NCBI GenBank assembly: GCA_002697255.1
Contig: NZUH01000009.1
Location: forward strand, 1-38,146
Direction of reading: 5' to 3'
From: Flavobacteriaceae bacterium
Lineage (GTDB): Bacteria; Bacteroidota; Bacteroidia; Flavobacteriales; Flavobacteriaceae
Length of the DNA stretch: 38,146 bases
Made by a program: the position numbers and the translations under genes. The notes beneath the pieces were generated by a model, which worked only from the letters and a program-made list of their open reading frames with translations, had not been told where the DNA came from and ran no database searches. Within the stretch, counting starts at the first letter, position 1; each line of letters begins with the position of its first letter. Below are positions 15,750 through 24,685 of the stretch, piece after piece.

Positions 15750-17360
15750 TTATTTTATATTTGGCGCTCCAGCTAAGATTTGATTGTCTGCCTCGTCTAA
15801 AAATTTTTCAAAATTCTTATTAAATGCTTTGGAAAGCATATAAGCTTTCTTATAATACTTCGAATCATTATTCCAAGTTTGTCTAGGACTCAATACACTA
15901 TTTGGCACATTTGGGCAAACCCTTGGCTGCTTTAGATTAAAAACCGAGTGAATATGATAATTGTCATTATTTGCCTTATCTAGTTCACCAGACATCGCTG
16001 CGTTGATCATTGCTCTGGTATAATTAAGCTTCATTCGTTTTCCAATACCATATGGGCCTCCAGTCCAACCTGTATTAACTAACCAAACATTTACTCCAGA
16101 GTCTTTCATTTTTTTGATTAACATTTTTGCGTATACAGTTGGGTGTAGCGGCATAAAAGGAGCGCCAAAACATGCAGAAAATGAAGGAACAGGCTCATCT
16201 ACACCCGCCTCGGTTCCCGCCAATTTAGACGTGTATCCAGAAATGAAATGATATGCTGATTGACTTGCGTTTAATTTTGAAATTGGTGGTAAAACACCAA
16301 ATGCATCAGCGGTAAGAAAGAATATATTTGTGGGATTATTTCCTATTGAAGGTTTTTTAATATTTTCAATAAAATTGATTGGATAGCTAACCCTTGTATT
16401 TTGAGTTATAGATTTATTATTGAAATCAACAACTCCATTTTCACCAATAATAATATTTTCTAATAATGCACCAGGTTTTATCGCATTATATATCTCAGGT
16501 TCTTTTTCAGCTGATAAATTTAAAACCTTTGCGTAGCAACCACCTTCAAAATTAAAAATATTATCCTTTTCATCCCATCCGTGTTCATCATCACCGATTA
16601 ATTTTCTAGAAGAATCTGTTGAGAGAGTTGTTTTTCCGGTACCCGAAAGACCAAAAAATATTGAAGTATCATTATTTGTTCCAGAATTAGCACTGCAATG
16701 CATTGGCAAAGTGTTTTCTTGTAATGGAAGAATAAAATTTAAAACAGAAAAAATACCTTTTTTTATCTCCCCTGTATATCCTGTTCCACCAATTATGATC
16801 ATTTTTTTTGAAAAATTAATAATAGAGAAATTTTCGTTATCAACTCCGTCAAGATCTGGGTTTGCCTTAAAATCAGGTGCGGAAATTACAGTCCATTCAA
16901 TATTAAACTTTTCATTTATTTCAGGTCTAATGAACATATTATATGAAAAAATATCACTCCACGGGTATTCGCAAATAGTTCTTATATTTAATCTGAAATT
17001 TTGAGAAGCACACGCATAAGAATCTCTTACGTAAAGTTCCTTTTTAGAAAAATGAACTACTATTTTTGAATATAAATTATCAAAAACTTCCTGAGTAATA
17101 GGTCTATTTATTTCTCCCCACCATACTTTTTCTTTAGTGTTTATATCCAAAACTATATATCTGTCTTTAGGTGATCTACCAGTGAATTTTCCGGTATTTA
17201 TAGCAAGTACATTTTTGTTAGTTAAAGTTCCAAGATCATTTTCAGTACATAATTTATATAATTCTTCAATAGAAAGATTATAATTTATTTTAGAACTGTT
17301 TATTCCGTAACTTTTTAGAGAAATTGTTTGATTATCTAAATCGTTTGATTCTACGATCAT
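15750..17360 (-). CDS. pckA: Phosphoenolpyruvate carboxykinase (ATP)
   Basis: ATP-dependent PEPCK converting oxaloacetate to PEP for gluconeogenesis; 536 residues. The P-loop is GLSGTGKTTLSTD, kinase-2 is IGDDEHGWD and the substrate/metal region FNFEGGCYAK follows. RSPKDRYIV near the N terminus and the C-terminal GPYGIGKRMKL are also diagnostic. I start at the ATG at 17360; an in-frame TTG at 17375 would add five residues. It is transcribed alone, away from the saccharopine dehydrogenase gene. Confidence 0.95.
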   Translation of the reverse strand: MIVESNDLDNQTISLKSYGINSSKINYNLSIEELYKLCTENDLGTLTNKNVLAINTGKFTGRSPKDRYIVLDINTKEKVWWGEINRPITQEVFDNLYSKIVVHFSKKELYVRDSYACASQNFRLNIRTICEYPWSDIFSYNMFIRPEINEKFNIEWTVISAPDFKANPDLDGVDNENFSIINFSKKMIIIGGTGYTGEIKKGIFSVLNFILPLQENTLPMHCSANSGTNNDTSIFFGLSGTGKTTLSTDSSRKLIGDDEHGWDEKDNIFNFEGGCYAKVLNLSAEKEPEIYNAIKPGALLENIIIGENGVVDFNNKSITQNTRVSYPINFIENIKKPSIGNNPTNIFFLTADAFGVLPPISKLNASQSAYHFISGYTSKLAGTEAGVDEPVPSFSACFGAPFMPLHPTVYAKMLIKKMKDSGVNVWLVNTGWTGGPYGIGKRMKLNYTRAMINAAMSGELDKANNDNYHIHSVFNLKQPRVCPNVPNSVLSPRQTWNNDSKYYKKAYMLSKAFNKNFEKFLDEADNQILAGAPNIK

Positions 17361-17459
17361 ATTTGAGATTTTCAATAGATTATAGTAATTAAAATTAATC
17401 TAAATTATTTAATTAATACTAATAATTATTTACTAATATTATAATTAAATTAACGGGCT

Positions 17460-18800
17460 ATGAGAAAAATTTTAATAGTGGGTGCGGGTAAATCCTCTCC
17501 TTATTTAATTAAATATTTACTCAAAAATTCGCTAAAAGAAGAATTGTTAATTCATATAACTGATATTAGCACTGATCATTTAGAGCATTATGCAATAAAT
17601 AATAATTGTGCTGTTTCATCAATTGATATTTATAATGCTACCGAAAGAGAAAGCTACATCTCTGATGCTGATTTAATTATTTCGATGCTACCTGCCAAAT
17701 TTCATATAATTTTAGCAAAAACATGTCTTAAATTTAAAAAAAACTTATTGACGGCATCCTATGTTAGCGAGGAGATGAAAAATCTTCAAAATGATGTAAA
17801 AAACAGCGGGTTATTTTTTTTGAATGAAATGGGACTAGATCCAGGAATTGATCACATGAGTGCAAAAAAAATTATTGATCAATTGATAAATGAAGGGGCT
17901 AAAATAAATTCATTTAAATCTTACACCGGTGGATTGATAGCTCCTGAAAGTAACAATAATAAATGGAATTATAAATTTACTTGGAATCCAAGAAACGTTG
18001 TTTTAGCTGGACAAGGAAATCCTGCTAAATATATTATAAATAATAAGCACAAGTATATTCCTTACTGTAGACTTTTTAAAAATACTAAAAAGATACAAGT
18101 CATCGGACATGGCCTATTTGAAGTCTATCCAAATCGTGATTCTTTAAAATACAGAGAGATTTATGGTTTAAATGAAATCCAAACTATGATAAGGGGAACA
18201 ATAAGAAAAGTTGGATTTTCTGAATCATGGGATATGTTCGTTAAGCTTGGGCTAACAAATGATGGTTTCAAAATTTCAAACTCTAATAATATGAGTTACA
18301 GAGAATATCTAAATTGTTTTTTACCCTATGATGATCAATTACAAATTGAAGAAAAACTTGCAAAGGTTCTTTCAATCTCAAAAGGTGATGAAAACTGGGA
18401 AAAGCTTAAGGAAATAGATATCCTTAGTTCAAATAAAAAAATCCCATTGAAAAATGCATCACCTGCTCAAATATTAGAATATATTTTAAAAGATTCATGG
18501 AGATTAGAAAAAAAAGACAAGGATATGATAGTGATGTATCATGAGTTTGGATATGAAACGAGTATTGGGGAAAAAGAAAAAATAATTTCTACAATGGTAT
18601 GCAAAGGAAAAGATGATACCTACACCGCAATGGCTAAAACAGTTGGATTACCCCTTGCAATTTCTTCGATACTTTTATTAAATAATAAAATTAATCTTAC
18701 GGGAATTCACACTCCAATTGATAGAGAAATATACAACCCCGTTCTCAAAGAATTAAAAATCAATGGTATAACCTTTAATGAGTATATGAATGAAAAATGA
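17460..18800 (+). CDS. Saccharopine dehydrogenase (Lys9-like)
   Basis: A 446-residue NAD(P)-dependent enzyme. It opens with a Rossmann motif, ILIVGAGKSSPYLIKYLL, followed by DADLIISMLPA. NEMGLDPGIDHMSA (near residue 121) and FKSYTGGLIAPESNNNKWNYKFTWNPRNVVLAGQ (Sacchrp_dh_C) are characteristic of glutamate-forming saccharopine dehydrogenase/reductase, as in the second half of animal LKR/SDH. With gcdH at 2013 this suggests lysine breakdown through saccharopine. The direction (lysine breakdown or synthesis) is inferred. It overlaps the Lrp-type regulator. Confidence 0.88.
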   Translation: MRKILIVGAGKSSPYLIKYLLKNSLKEELLIHITDISTDHLEHYAINNNCAVSSIDIYNATERESYISDADLIISMLPAKFHIILAKTCLKFKKNLLTASYVSEEMKNLQNDVKNSGLFFLNEMGLDPGIDHMSAKKIIDQLINEGAKINSFKSYTGGLIAPESNNNKWNYKFTWNPRNVVLAGQGNPAKYIINNKHKYIPYCRLFKNTKKIQVIGHGLFEVYPNRDSLKYREIYGLNEIQTMIRGTIRKVGFSESWDMFVKLGLTNDGFKISNSNNMSYREYLNCFLPYDDQLQIEEKLAKVLSISKGDENWEKLKEIDILSSNKKIPLKNASPAQILEYILKDSWRLEKKDKDMIVMYHEFGYETSIGEKEKIISTMVCKGKDDTYTAMAKTVGLPLAISSILLLNNKINLTGIHTPIDREIYNPVLKELKINGITFNEYMNEK

Positions 18801-19254
18801 TCTTATGAAATTAGACGGTATTGATAAGCAAATCCTCAGAATGCTAATGTCAAACTCAAGAAGGCCGATTCTCGAAATAGCAAAAAATATTGGTATTTCA
18901 GGAGCTGCTATCCATCAAAGATTAAGAAAACTAGAAAAGCAAAATTTAATCATTGGATCAAGTATAGAAATCAATCATAAAGTATTGGGTTTTACAACGA
19001 TGGCTTATATAGGTATTTTTTTGGATAGAGCAACAAATAATTTGAGTGTAGTTAATAAATTAAAAGAAATTCCTGAAATATTAGAATGTCACTATACCAC
19101 AGGAGATTGGAGTGTACTTACAAAATTGTTATGTAAGGATAATGAAGACTTAATGGAAATTCTTACAAAAAAAATACAAACAATTAAAGGTGTCTCTCGC
19201 ACCGAAACCTATATATCTTTAGATCAACAAATAAATAGACAGATTACTATTTAA
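18790..19254 (+). CDS. Lrp/AsnC family transcriptional regulator
   Basis: A 154-residue feast/famine regulator. The N-terminal helix-turn-helix is DGIDKQILRMLMSNSRRPILEIAKNIGIS with recognition helix GAAIHQRLRKLEKQ; the C-terminal AsnC/RAM domain is GFTTMAYIGIF to the end. It overlaps the end of the saccharopine dehydrogenase gene by 11 bp (an ATG at 18805 is also possible), so the two are coupled. Local control by lysine or a related amino acid is plausible but not shown. Confidence 0.92.
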   Translation: MKNDLMKLDGIDKQILRMLMSNSRRPILEIAKNIGISGAAIHQRLRKLEKQNLIIGSSIEINHKVLGFTTMAYIGIFLDRATNNLSVVNKLKEIPEILECHYTTGDWSVLTKLLCKDNEDLMEILTKKIQTIKGVSRTETYISLDQQINRQITI

Positions 19255-19314
19255 TAAACTTATTTGATTTGTATACAAAATATGGCCATGGAGCTGTTAA
19301 TGAAACACCAAAAA

Positions 19315-22002
19315 TCATATAACAAAATTTATAATTTTACCTGGTACGATAATAATTCTTTTTGGCTCAATTCCATTTAATTTTTCAAGAATAGTTTCAT
19401 CGGATAAAATCCTAGCTTCAATTTGATCTTTTGTCAAATCTAGAGACAATTCTATTTTATGCTTTAACTTACCATTTATCGATACTGGATAAATTTTTGT
19501 GTTGTCCTGTAAATATGAATCAATAAAATCTGGATATTTTGAATAAACGATTGATTTTTTATTTCCTAAATTTTCCCAAATTTCTTCTGAAATGTGAGGG
19601 GCAAAAGGATAAATAATCAAGATTAATGGTTCTAATATATTTCTACTTCTACATTTTTGAGATGTTAATTCATTTACTAAAATCATCATAGCTGAAACTG
19701 CTGTGTTAAAAGAAAAAGATTCGATATCATCTGAAACTTTTTTTATACACTTGTGTAGAGATTTCATACTTATTTCACTGGGATCAGTATCCTTAACTAA
19801 TAAATTAGAATCTGAATCAAAATATAGCTTCCAAAATTTCTTTAAAAAATTATGAACTCCCGAAATACCTGCCGTATTCCATGGTTTTGATTGTTCAAGT
19901 GGACCCAAAAACATCTCGTAAAGTCTTAAGGTATCCGTACCGTATTTTTCACAAATATCATCAGGATTTACAACATTATATTTAGACTTTGACATTTTTT
20001 CAACTTCTCGATCTACATAAAATTTATCTTTAAATTCAAAAGAAGCATTTAAAAATTCAGAATTATTATTTTTTAATAATTCTAATTCTAATTCATTCTT
20101 TTCGTTCACGTAATTAATATCAACATGAATTCTTTGGGTCTTGTATTTAGATGCTATTTCTGCTGACACATAACTTTTCCCATCAATTTTTCTGTAAATA
20201 AATGCACTGTTTCCTAAAATCATACCCTGATTGACTAATTTTTTAAAGGGTTCCGGTGTATTGACATAGCCTAAATCAAATAAGACCTTGTGCCAAAATC
20301 TAGAATAAAGAAGGTGAAGAACTGCATGTTCAGCTCCACCTATATAAAGATCAACAGGCATCCAATAGCTAATGTTTTTTTTCGAAGCAAACGAATCATT
20401 ATTTTTAGGATCTAGAAACCTCAAATAGTACCAGCATGATCCCGCCCACTGAGGCATTGTATTGGTTTCACGAATAAAATTCTTACCATTAATATTTACT
20501 GATTTCCATTCAGAATTTCTAGCCAAAGGGGAAAGCCCGTCAGAAGTAGGTAAATAAGAATCGACTTCCGGAAGTTTAAGAGGTAAATCTTTTTCATCAA
20601 GACCTACCGTTCCCTCGTCAGCATGTAAAATGGGTATTGGTTCACCCCAATACCTTTGCCTTGTAAAAACCCAATCTCTCAGCTTATAATTTGTGGTTTT
20701 TTTAGCTGCTTTATTTTTTTCCAAATAAGTAGTTATAATATTTTTAAAATCTTCACTCATCAAGCCATTATAATTAGACGAATTTATTATTTCACCTTCT
20801 CCAGAATAACAATCTTGATCACTTTTAATTACCTTAATGATTCTTAAATTAAATTTTTTCGCAAATTCAAAATCTCTTTCATCGTGTGCAGGTACGGCCA
20901 TTATCGCCCCTGTTCCATATCCGTATAGAACATAATCAGAAATCCATATAGGGATCTTTTGCTCGGTTAACGGATTAATTGCATAAGCACCAGTAAAAAC
21001 TCCTGTTTTATTTTTTTGGTTTTCTTGTCTTTCAAGATCACTTTTAAGTAAAGTGTTTTTACAATAATCTTCTATTTCCTCACTTTGTTCATTTGTGATA
21101 ATATCTTTAAGAATTGGATGTTCAGGTGCTATAACTAAATAAGTAGCTCCAAAAATAGTATCAGGTCTCGTTGTAAAAACATCAATTGTATTATTATCAT
21201 CAATTTGAAAAGTGATTTCAGCACCTGTTGATTTACCAATCCAATTTTTTTGTGATGCCTTGATTGAATCGGGCCAATCTAACCCATCTAGATCTTCAAT
21301 TAATCTGTCAGCATATTCGGTTATTCTCATAACCCATTGTTTCATCGGTCTTCTCACAACAGGAAAGCCTCCTCTTTCACTTAAGCCTCCAATTACTTCT
21401 TCATTTGCCAAGACAGTACCCAGCTCTTCACACCAATTAACATCAATAGTGTCTAAATAAGCTAATCTTTTAGAATCTATAAAATAATTTTTTTCAGATT
21501 TTGTTAGAGAATCAGGAATTCTTAATTCTGAAATATTTTTAGCTTTATTTTCTTTTTTGTCAAAATATGAATTGTATAGCTTTAAAAAAATCCACTGAGT
21601 CCATTTATAATATTCACTATCACTAGTTTTTATTTCTCTATCCCAGTCATAAGAAAGTCCTAGCTTGTTCAATTGGTCTTTAAATCTTACAATATTTTTT
21701 TCTGTTGTAACTTTCGGATGTTGTCCAGTTTTTATAGCATATTGTTCAGCAGGAAGCCCAAAAGAATCAAAACCCATAGGGTGTAAAACATTAAATCCCT
21801 TTGCTCTTTTATATCTTGAAATTATATCCGATGCAATATATCCAAGTGGGTGACCAACGTGTAATCCAGATCCAGACGGATAAGGAAACATATCTAAAAC
21901 ATAATATTTTGGGAGGTTAGAATTATTATTAGTTGAATATATTTTATTTTCATACCAATACTTTTGCCATTTTTGCTCTATACTTCTAAAATTATATTCC
22001 AT
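19315..22002 (-). CDS. leuS: Leucyl-tRNA synthetase
   Basis: Class Ia synthetase of 895 residues. The HIGH motif is HVGHPLGYIASD (near residue 46), and the KMSKS loop is KMSKSKYNVVNPDD near 664. The CP1 editing domain between them keeps the Thr-rich TTRPDTIFGATYLVIAPEH motif and the GTGAIMAVPAHDERD motif. WYYLRFLDP is also present, and the C-terminal anticodon-binding and short ubiquitin-like domains complete it. The length is normal for bacteria. It is transcribed alone. Confidence 0.96.
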   Translation of the reverse strand: MEYNFRSIEQKWQKYWYENKIYSTNNNSNLPKYYVLDMFPYPSGSGLHVGHPLGYIASDIISRYKRAKGFNVLHPMGFDSFGLPAEQYAIKTGQHPKVTTEKNIVRFKDQLNKLGLSYDWDREIKTSDSEYYKWTQWIFLKLYNSYFDKKENKAKNISELRIPDSLTKSEKNYFIDSKRLAYLDTIDVNWCEELGTVLANEEVIGGLSERGGFPVVRRPMKQWVMRITEYADRLIEDLDGLDWPDSIKASQKNWIGKSTGAEITFQIDDNNTIDVFTTRPDTIFGATYLVIAPEHPILKDIITNEQSEEIEDYCKNTLLKSDLERQENQKNKTGVFTGAYAINPLTEQKIPIWISDYVLYGYGTGAIMAVPAHDERDFEFAKKFNLRIIKVIKSDQDCYSGEGEIINSSNYNGLMSEDFKNIITTYLEKNKAAKKTTNYKLRDWVFTRQRYWGEPIPILHADEGTVGLDEKDLPLKLPEVDSYLPTSDGLSPLARNSEWKSVNINGKNFIRETNTMPQWAGSCWYYLRFLDPKNNDSFASKKNISYWMPVDLYIGGAEHAVLHLLYSRFWHKVLFDLGYVNTPEPFKKLVNQGMILGNSAFIYRKIDGKSYVSAEIASKYKTQRIHVDINYVNEKNELELELLKNNNSEFLNASFEFKDKFYVDREVEKMSKSKYNVVNPDDICEKYGTDTLRLYEMFLGPLEQSKPWNTAGISGVHNFLKKFWKLYFDSDSNLLVKDTDPSEISMKSLHKCIKKVSDDIESFSFNTAVSAMMILVNELTSQKCRSRNILEPLILIIYPFAPHISEEIWENLGNKKSIVYSKYPDFIDSYLQDNTKIYPVSINGKLKHKIELSLDLTKDQIEARILSDETILEKLNGIEPKRIIIVPGKIINFVI

Positions 22003-22024
22003 TATATGTTAATTGACCAAAAAA

Positions 22025-22032
22025 CAAATTTA
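22025..22032 (-). promoter_or_regulatory. Candidate -7 promoter box for leuS
   Basis: On the minus strand this reads TAAATTTG, matching TANNTTTG, 22 nt before the leuS ATG. The -33 element is not clear. Confidence 0.4.
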
Positions 22033-22104
22033 CATTTAATACTAAGAATAGAAAACCTTTTTAATTATTGATTTGTTCACTACTTTTAATAATAATTAAA
22101 ACAT

Positions 22105-22968
22105 ATGAATAAAATTAAAAATAAAAGGTTAATGACATCATACATGTCTATTGTAATCATTATGTCCATTGTATTATTTTTATTTGGGTTTTTTGGTTTA
22201 TTTTTTATAAGCTCAAATTCAATTATTAATTCATTTAAAGAAAGTTTTTCAGTGTCCATATTTTTAAAGGAAAACGTAAAAAATGTTGAAATCATACAAT
22301 TAAAAAATGAATTATTAATTAGTAAATATATTGAAAATCTCAACTTTATTTCAAAGGAAAATGCAGTTATGATAATGAAAGACGAATACGGGGAAGATTT
22401 TATTAAAGATTTAGGCTATAACCCATTAGTAGATTCTATAGATATAAACTTAAAAAGTGAATATGTTGAATCAACAAAACTTGATAGTATTTCAAATATT
22501 TTAAGTAGAAATAAATATATTGACGAGATCGTTTATGATAAAAATTTAATCAATCTAATAAATAAAAATATTAAAAAAATTTCCTTTTGGTTACTACCTT
22601 CAATTGGTGTGTTCTTGCTTTTTACATTTCTGATAATTAACGGATCCATAAGATTGTCCATTTATTCAAATAGAAAATTGATAAAAACTATGCAATTAGT
22701 TGGAGCTAAAAAATCTTTTATTAGAAAGCCGTTCATAAAAACTAATATAATTTTAGGTTTAATCTCGTCAATTATTTCTATATGTTTAATATCTTTAATT
22801 CTTTATTATTTTGATTTAAATATAGATTTTATTAAAAATATTGATATGAAATCTGTTTATATTTTATTTATTGGAATTATAACTTTAGGTTTTATAATTA
22901 GCTATATAAGTACTTTTTTTGCAACACAAAATATTTTAAAAATTAAGGCAGACAGGTTAGATATTTAA
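22105..22968 (+). CDS. ftsX: Cell division protein FtsX
   Basis: Integral membrane partner of the ATPase FtsE, which controls peptidoglycan hydrolases at the septum. The 287-residue protein has one N-terminal transmembrane segment (about 12-34), an extracytoplasmic domain with the conserved NPLVDSIDI block (near 111), and three C-terminal segments (about 160-180, 205-230, 250-272) with IKTMQLVGAKKSFIRKPF between them, the FtsX signature. No ftsE is in the window; in Bacteroidota it is usually elsewhere. First gene of ftsX-DUF3098-uppP-truB. Confidence 0.92.
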   Translation: MNKIKNKRLMTSYMSIVIIMSIVLFLFGFFGLFFISSNSIINSFKESFSVSIFLKENVKNVEIIQLKNELLISKYIENLNFISKENAVMIMKDEYGEDFIKDLGYNPLVDSIDINLKSEYVESTKLDSISNILSRNKYIDEIVYDKNLINLINKNIKKISFWLLPSIGVFLLFTFLIINGSIRLSIYSNRKLIKTMQLVGAKKSFIRKPFIKTNIILGLISSIISICLISLILYYFDLNIDFIKNIDMKSVYILFIGIITLGFIISYISTFFATQNILKIKADRLDI

Positions 22969-23204
22969 TGATGAAAAAAATTAAAAAAGAATTCTTATTA
23001 AAAAAAAATAATTTTAGATTAATTATTTTAGGGTTGTTATTTATTATAATTGGATTTATACTTATGTCTGGAGGAGGAAGTGAGGATCCAAATTTTTTTG
23101 ACAATAATATTTATGATTTTCAAAAAATAAGATTGGCGCCTACACTTATTTTAATTGGTTTTGTAATTCAAATATATTCAATACTAAAATCGTCAAAAAA
23201 ATAA
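22968..23204 (+). CDS. DUF3098 small membrane protein
   Basis: A 78-residue protein with two hydrophobic segments (about 17-35 and 55-72). Between them is LMSGGGSEDPNFFDNNIYDFQKIRLAPTLI, the conserved core of DUF3098. The first base of its start overlaps the ftsX stop. Its fixed place between ftsX and uppP in Bacteroidota suggests a cell-envelope role, but none is known. Confidence 0.9.
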   Translation: MMKKIKKEFLLKKNNFRLIILGLLFIIIGFILMSGGGSEDPNFFDNNIYDFQKIRLAPTLILIGFVIQIYSILKSSKK

Positions 23205-23214
23205 ATTAAAAAAT

Positions 23215-24000
23215 ATGAATGAGTTAGACGCCTTCATTTTAGGAATAATACAGGGCCTAACAGAATTTCTACCTATTTCGTCTAGTGGTCACTTGGAAAT
23301 TACAAGAAAATTATTAGATGCAAATCAACTTCCATCTGAAAATCTTTTAATGACTTCAATTTTACACTTTGCAACTGCATTGAGTACTATTGTAGTTTTT
23401 AAAAAAAAAATACAAGAATTATTTGCAGGTTTTTTAACAAAAAAATCAATAAAAAGTAGAAATTATATCCTTAAAATTATTTTTGCAATAATTCCTGCAG
23501 GAATTATTGGCTTCACATTAAATGATGAAATAGAGTTTTTATTTGCTGGAAATACTAGTCTTGTAGGTTTAATGTTAATAGTCACAGGATTATTACTTTT
23601 TTTGACCAAAATTATTAAACCAAAAAATAAAAAAATATCTAAAACTGATTCGATAATTATTGGAATAGCTCAAGCTTTTGCTATTTTACCTGGAATTTCA
23701 AGATCAGGAGCAACAATATGCACCTCATTATTTTTAGGAAATAAAAATAGAGATAGTGCTGAATTTTCTTTTTTAATCGTAATTCCAGTAATTTTTGGAG
23801 CCATTCTGAAAGACATCATAACGGGTGATATTTTTTCTCATCAATTAAAAATTTCGGTTTTAGTTATTGGTTTTTCTTCTTCATTTTTATTTGGGATTAT
23901 GGCTTGTAAGTGGATGCTAAAAATTGTGAATAATAATAATTTAATATATTTTAGTTATTACTGCTTTATTATGGGATTAATATCAATTTATATATTATAA
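23215..24000 (+). CDS. uppP: Undecaprenyl-diphosphate phosphatase
   Basis: Membrane phosphatase (UppP/BacA) that recycles the C55 lipid carrier for peptidoglycan; 261 residues with about eight transmembrane segments. The two catalytic motifs are present: GLTEFLPISSSGH (Glu17) and PGISRSGATICTSLF in the second half. A 10-A run at 23401-23410 keeps its frame. It lies 10 bp after DUF3098. Confidence 0.95.
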   Translation: MNELDAFILGIIQGLTEFLPISSSGHLEITRKLLDANQLPSENLLMTSILHFATALSTIVVFKKKIQELFAGFLTKKSIKSRNYILKIIFAIIPAGIIGFTLNDEIEFLFAGNTSLVGLMLIVTGLLLFLTKIIKPKNKKISKTDSIIIGIAQAFAILPGISRSGATICTSLFLGNKNRDSAEFSFLIVIPVIFGAILKDIITGDIFSHQLKISVLVIGFSSSFLFGIMACKWMLKIVNNNNLIYFSYYCFIMGLISIYIL

Positions 24001-24004
24001 TTTA

Positions 24005-24685
24005 ATGAGTTTAAATATTAAGGATGGAGAATTTATTCTAATTGATAAAGAGTTACATTGGACTTCTTTTGATGTTGTCAATAAAATCAGACAATCAATC
24101 AAAAAAAAATTAAATATTAAAAAAATTAAAGTTGGTCATGCTGGAACTCTTGACCCTCTTGCTACAGGGCTTCTGATTATTTGTTATGGGAAAATGACAA
24201 AAAGTATAGACAACTTTTCTGCAATGAAAAAAGTATATGACGGAAAAATGATTATTGGCTCCACAACCCCATCATTTGATTTAGAAACAAAACCCAATAT
24301 TAATTACCCTGTAAACCACATTAATGAAAAACTACTATTGAAAACTTCTAAAAAGTTCATAGGTGAAATTTTACAAAAACCTCCAATGTATTCAGCAATC
24401 AAAAAAAATGGAGTAAGATTATATAAACTGGCTAGAGAAGGAAAAAAAATTAACAGAGAAAAAAGAAAAGTAATTATAGAAAAGTTTGAAATTACATCAA
24501 TAAAATTTCCAGAGGTTTCGTTTAGTGTTACGTGCAGTAAAGGAACCTATATAAGATCATTGGTTGATGATTATGGTAAAGAATTATTATCAGGTGCACA
24601 TTTAACATGGTTAAGAAGAACTAATATCGGAGACTTCTCAGTTAATAATTCTGTTAAAGTCATGGAGTTTATTCGTAAAATTTAA
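24005..24685 (+). CDS. truB: tRNA pseudouridine(55) synthase
   Basis: Makes pseudouridine 55 in the T-arm of tRNA. The 226-residue protein has the nucleophile Asp50 in KVGHAGTLDPLATGLL. QKPPMYSAIKKNGVRLYKLAREG, VSFSVTCSKGTYIRSLVDDYG and AHLTWLRRTNIGDF are also diagnostic. It lacks the C-terminal PUA domain, as usual for shorter TruBs. The stop overlaps the convergent PPK2 stop by 3-4 bases. Confidence 0.95.
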   Translation: MSLNIKDGEFILIDKELHWTSFDVVNKIRQSIKKKLNIKKIKVGHAGTLDPLATGLLIICYGKMTKSIDNFSAMKKVYDGKMIIGSTTPSFDLETKPNINYPVNHINEKLLLKTSKKFIGEILQKPPMYSAIKKNGVRLYKLAREGKKINREKRKVIIEKFEITSIKFPEVSFSVTCSKGTYIRSLVDDYGKELLSGAHLTWLRRTNIGDFSVNNSVKVMEFIRKI

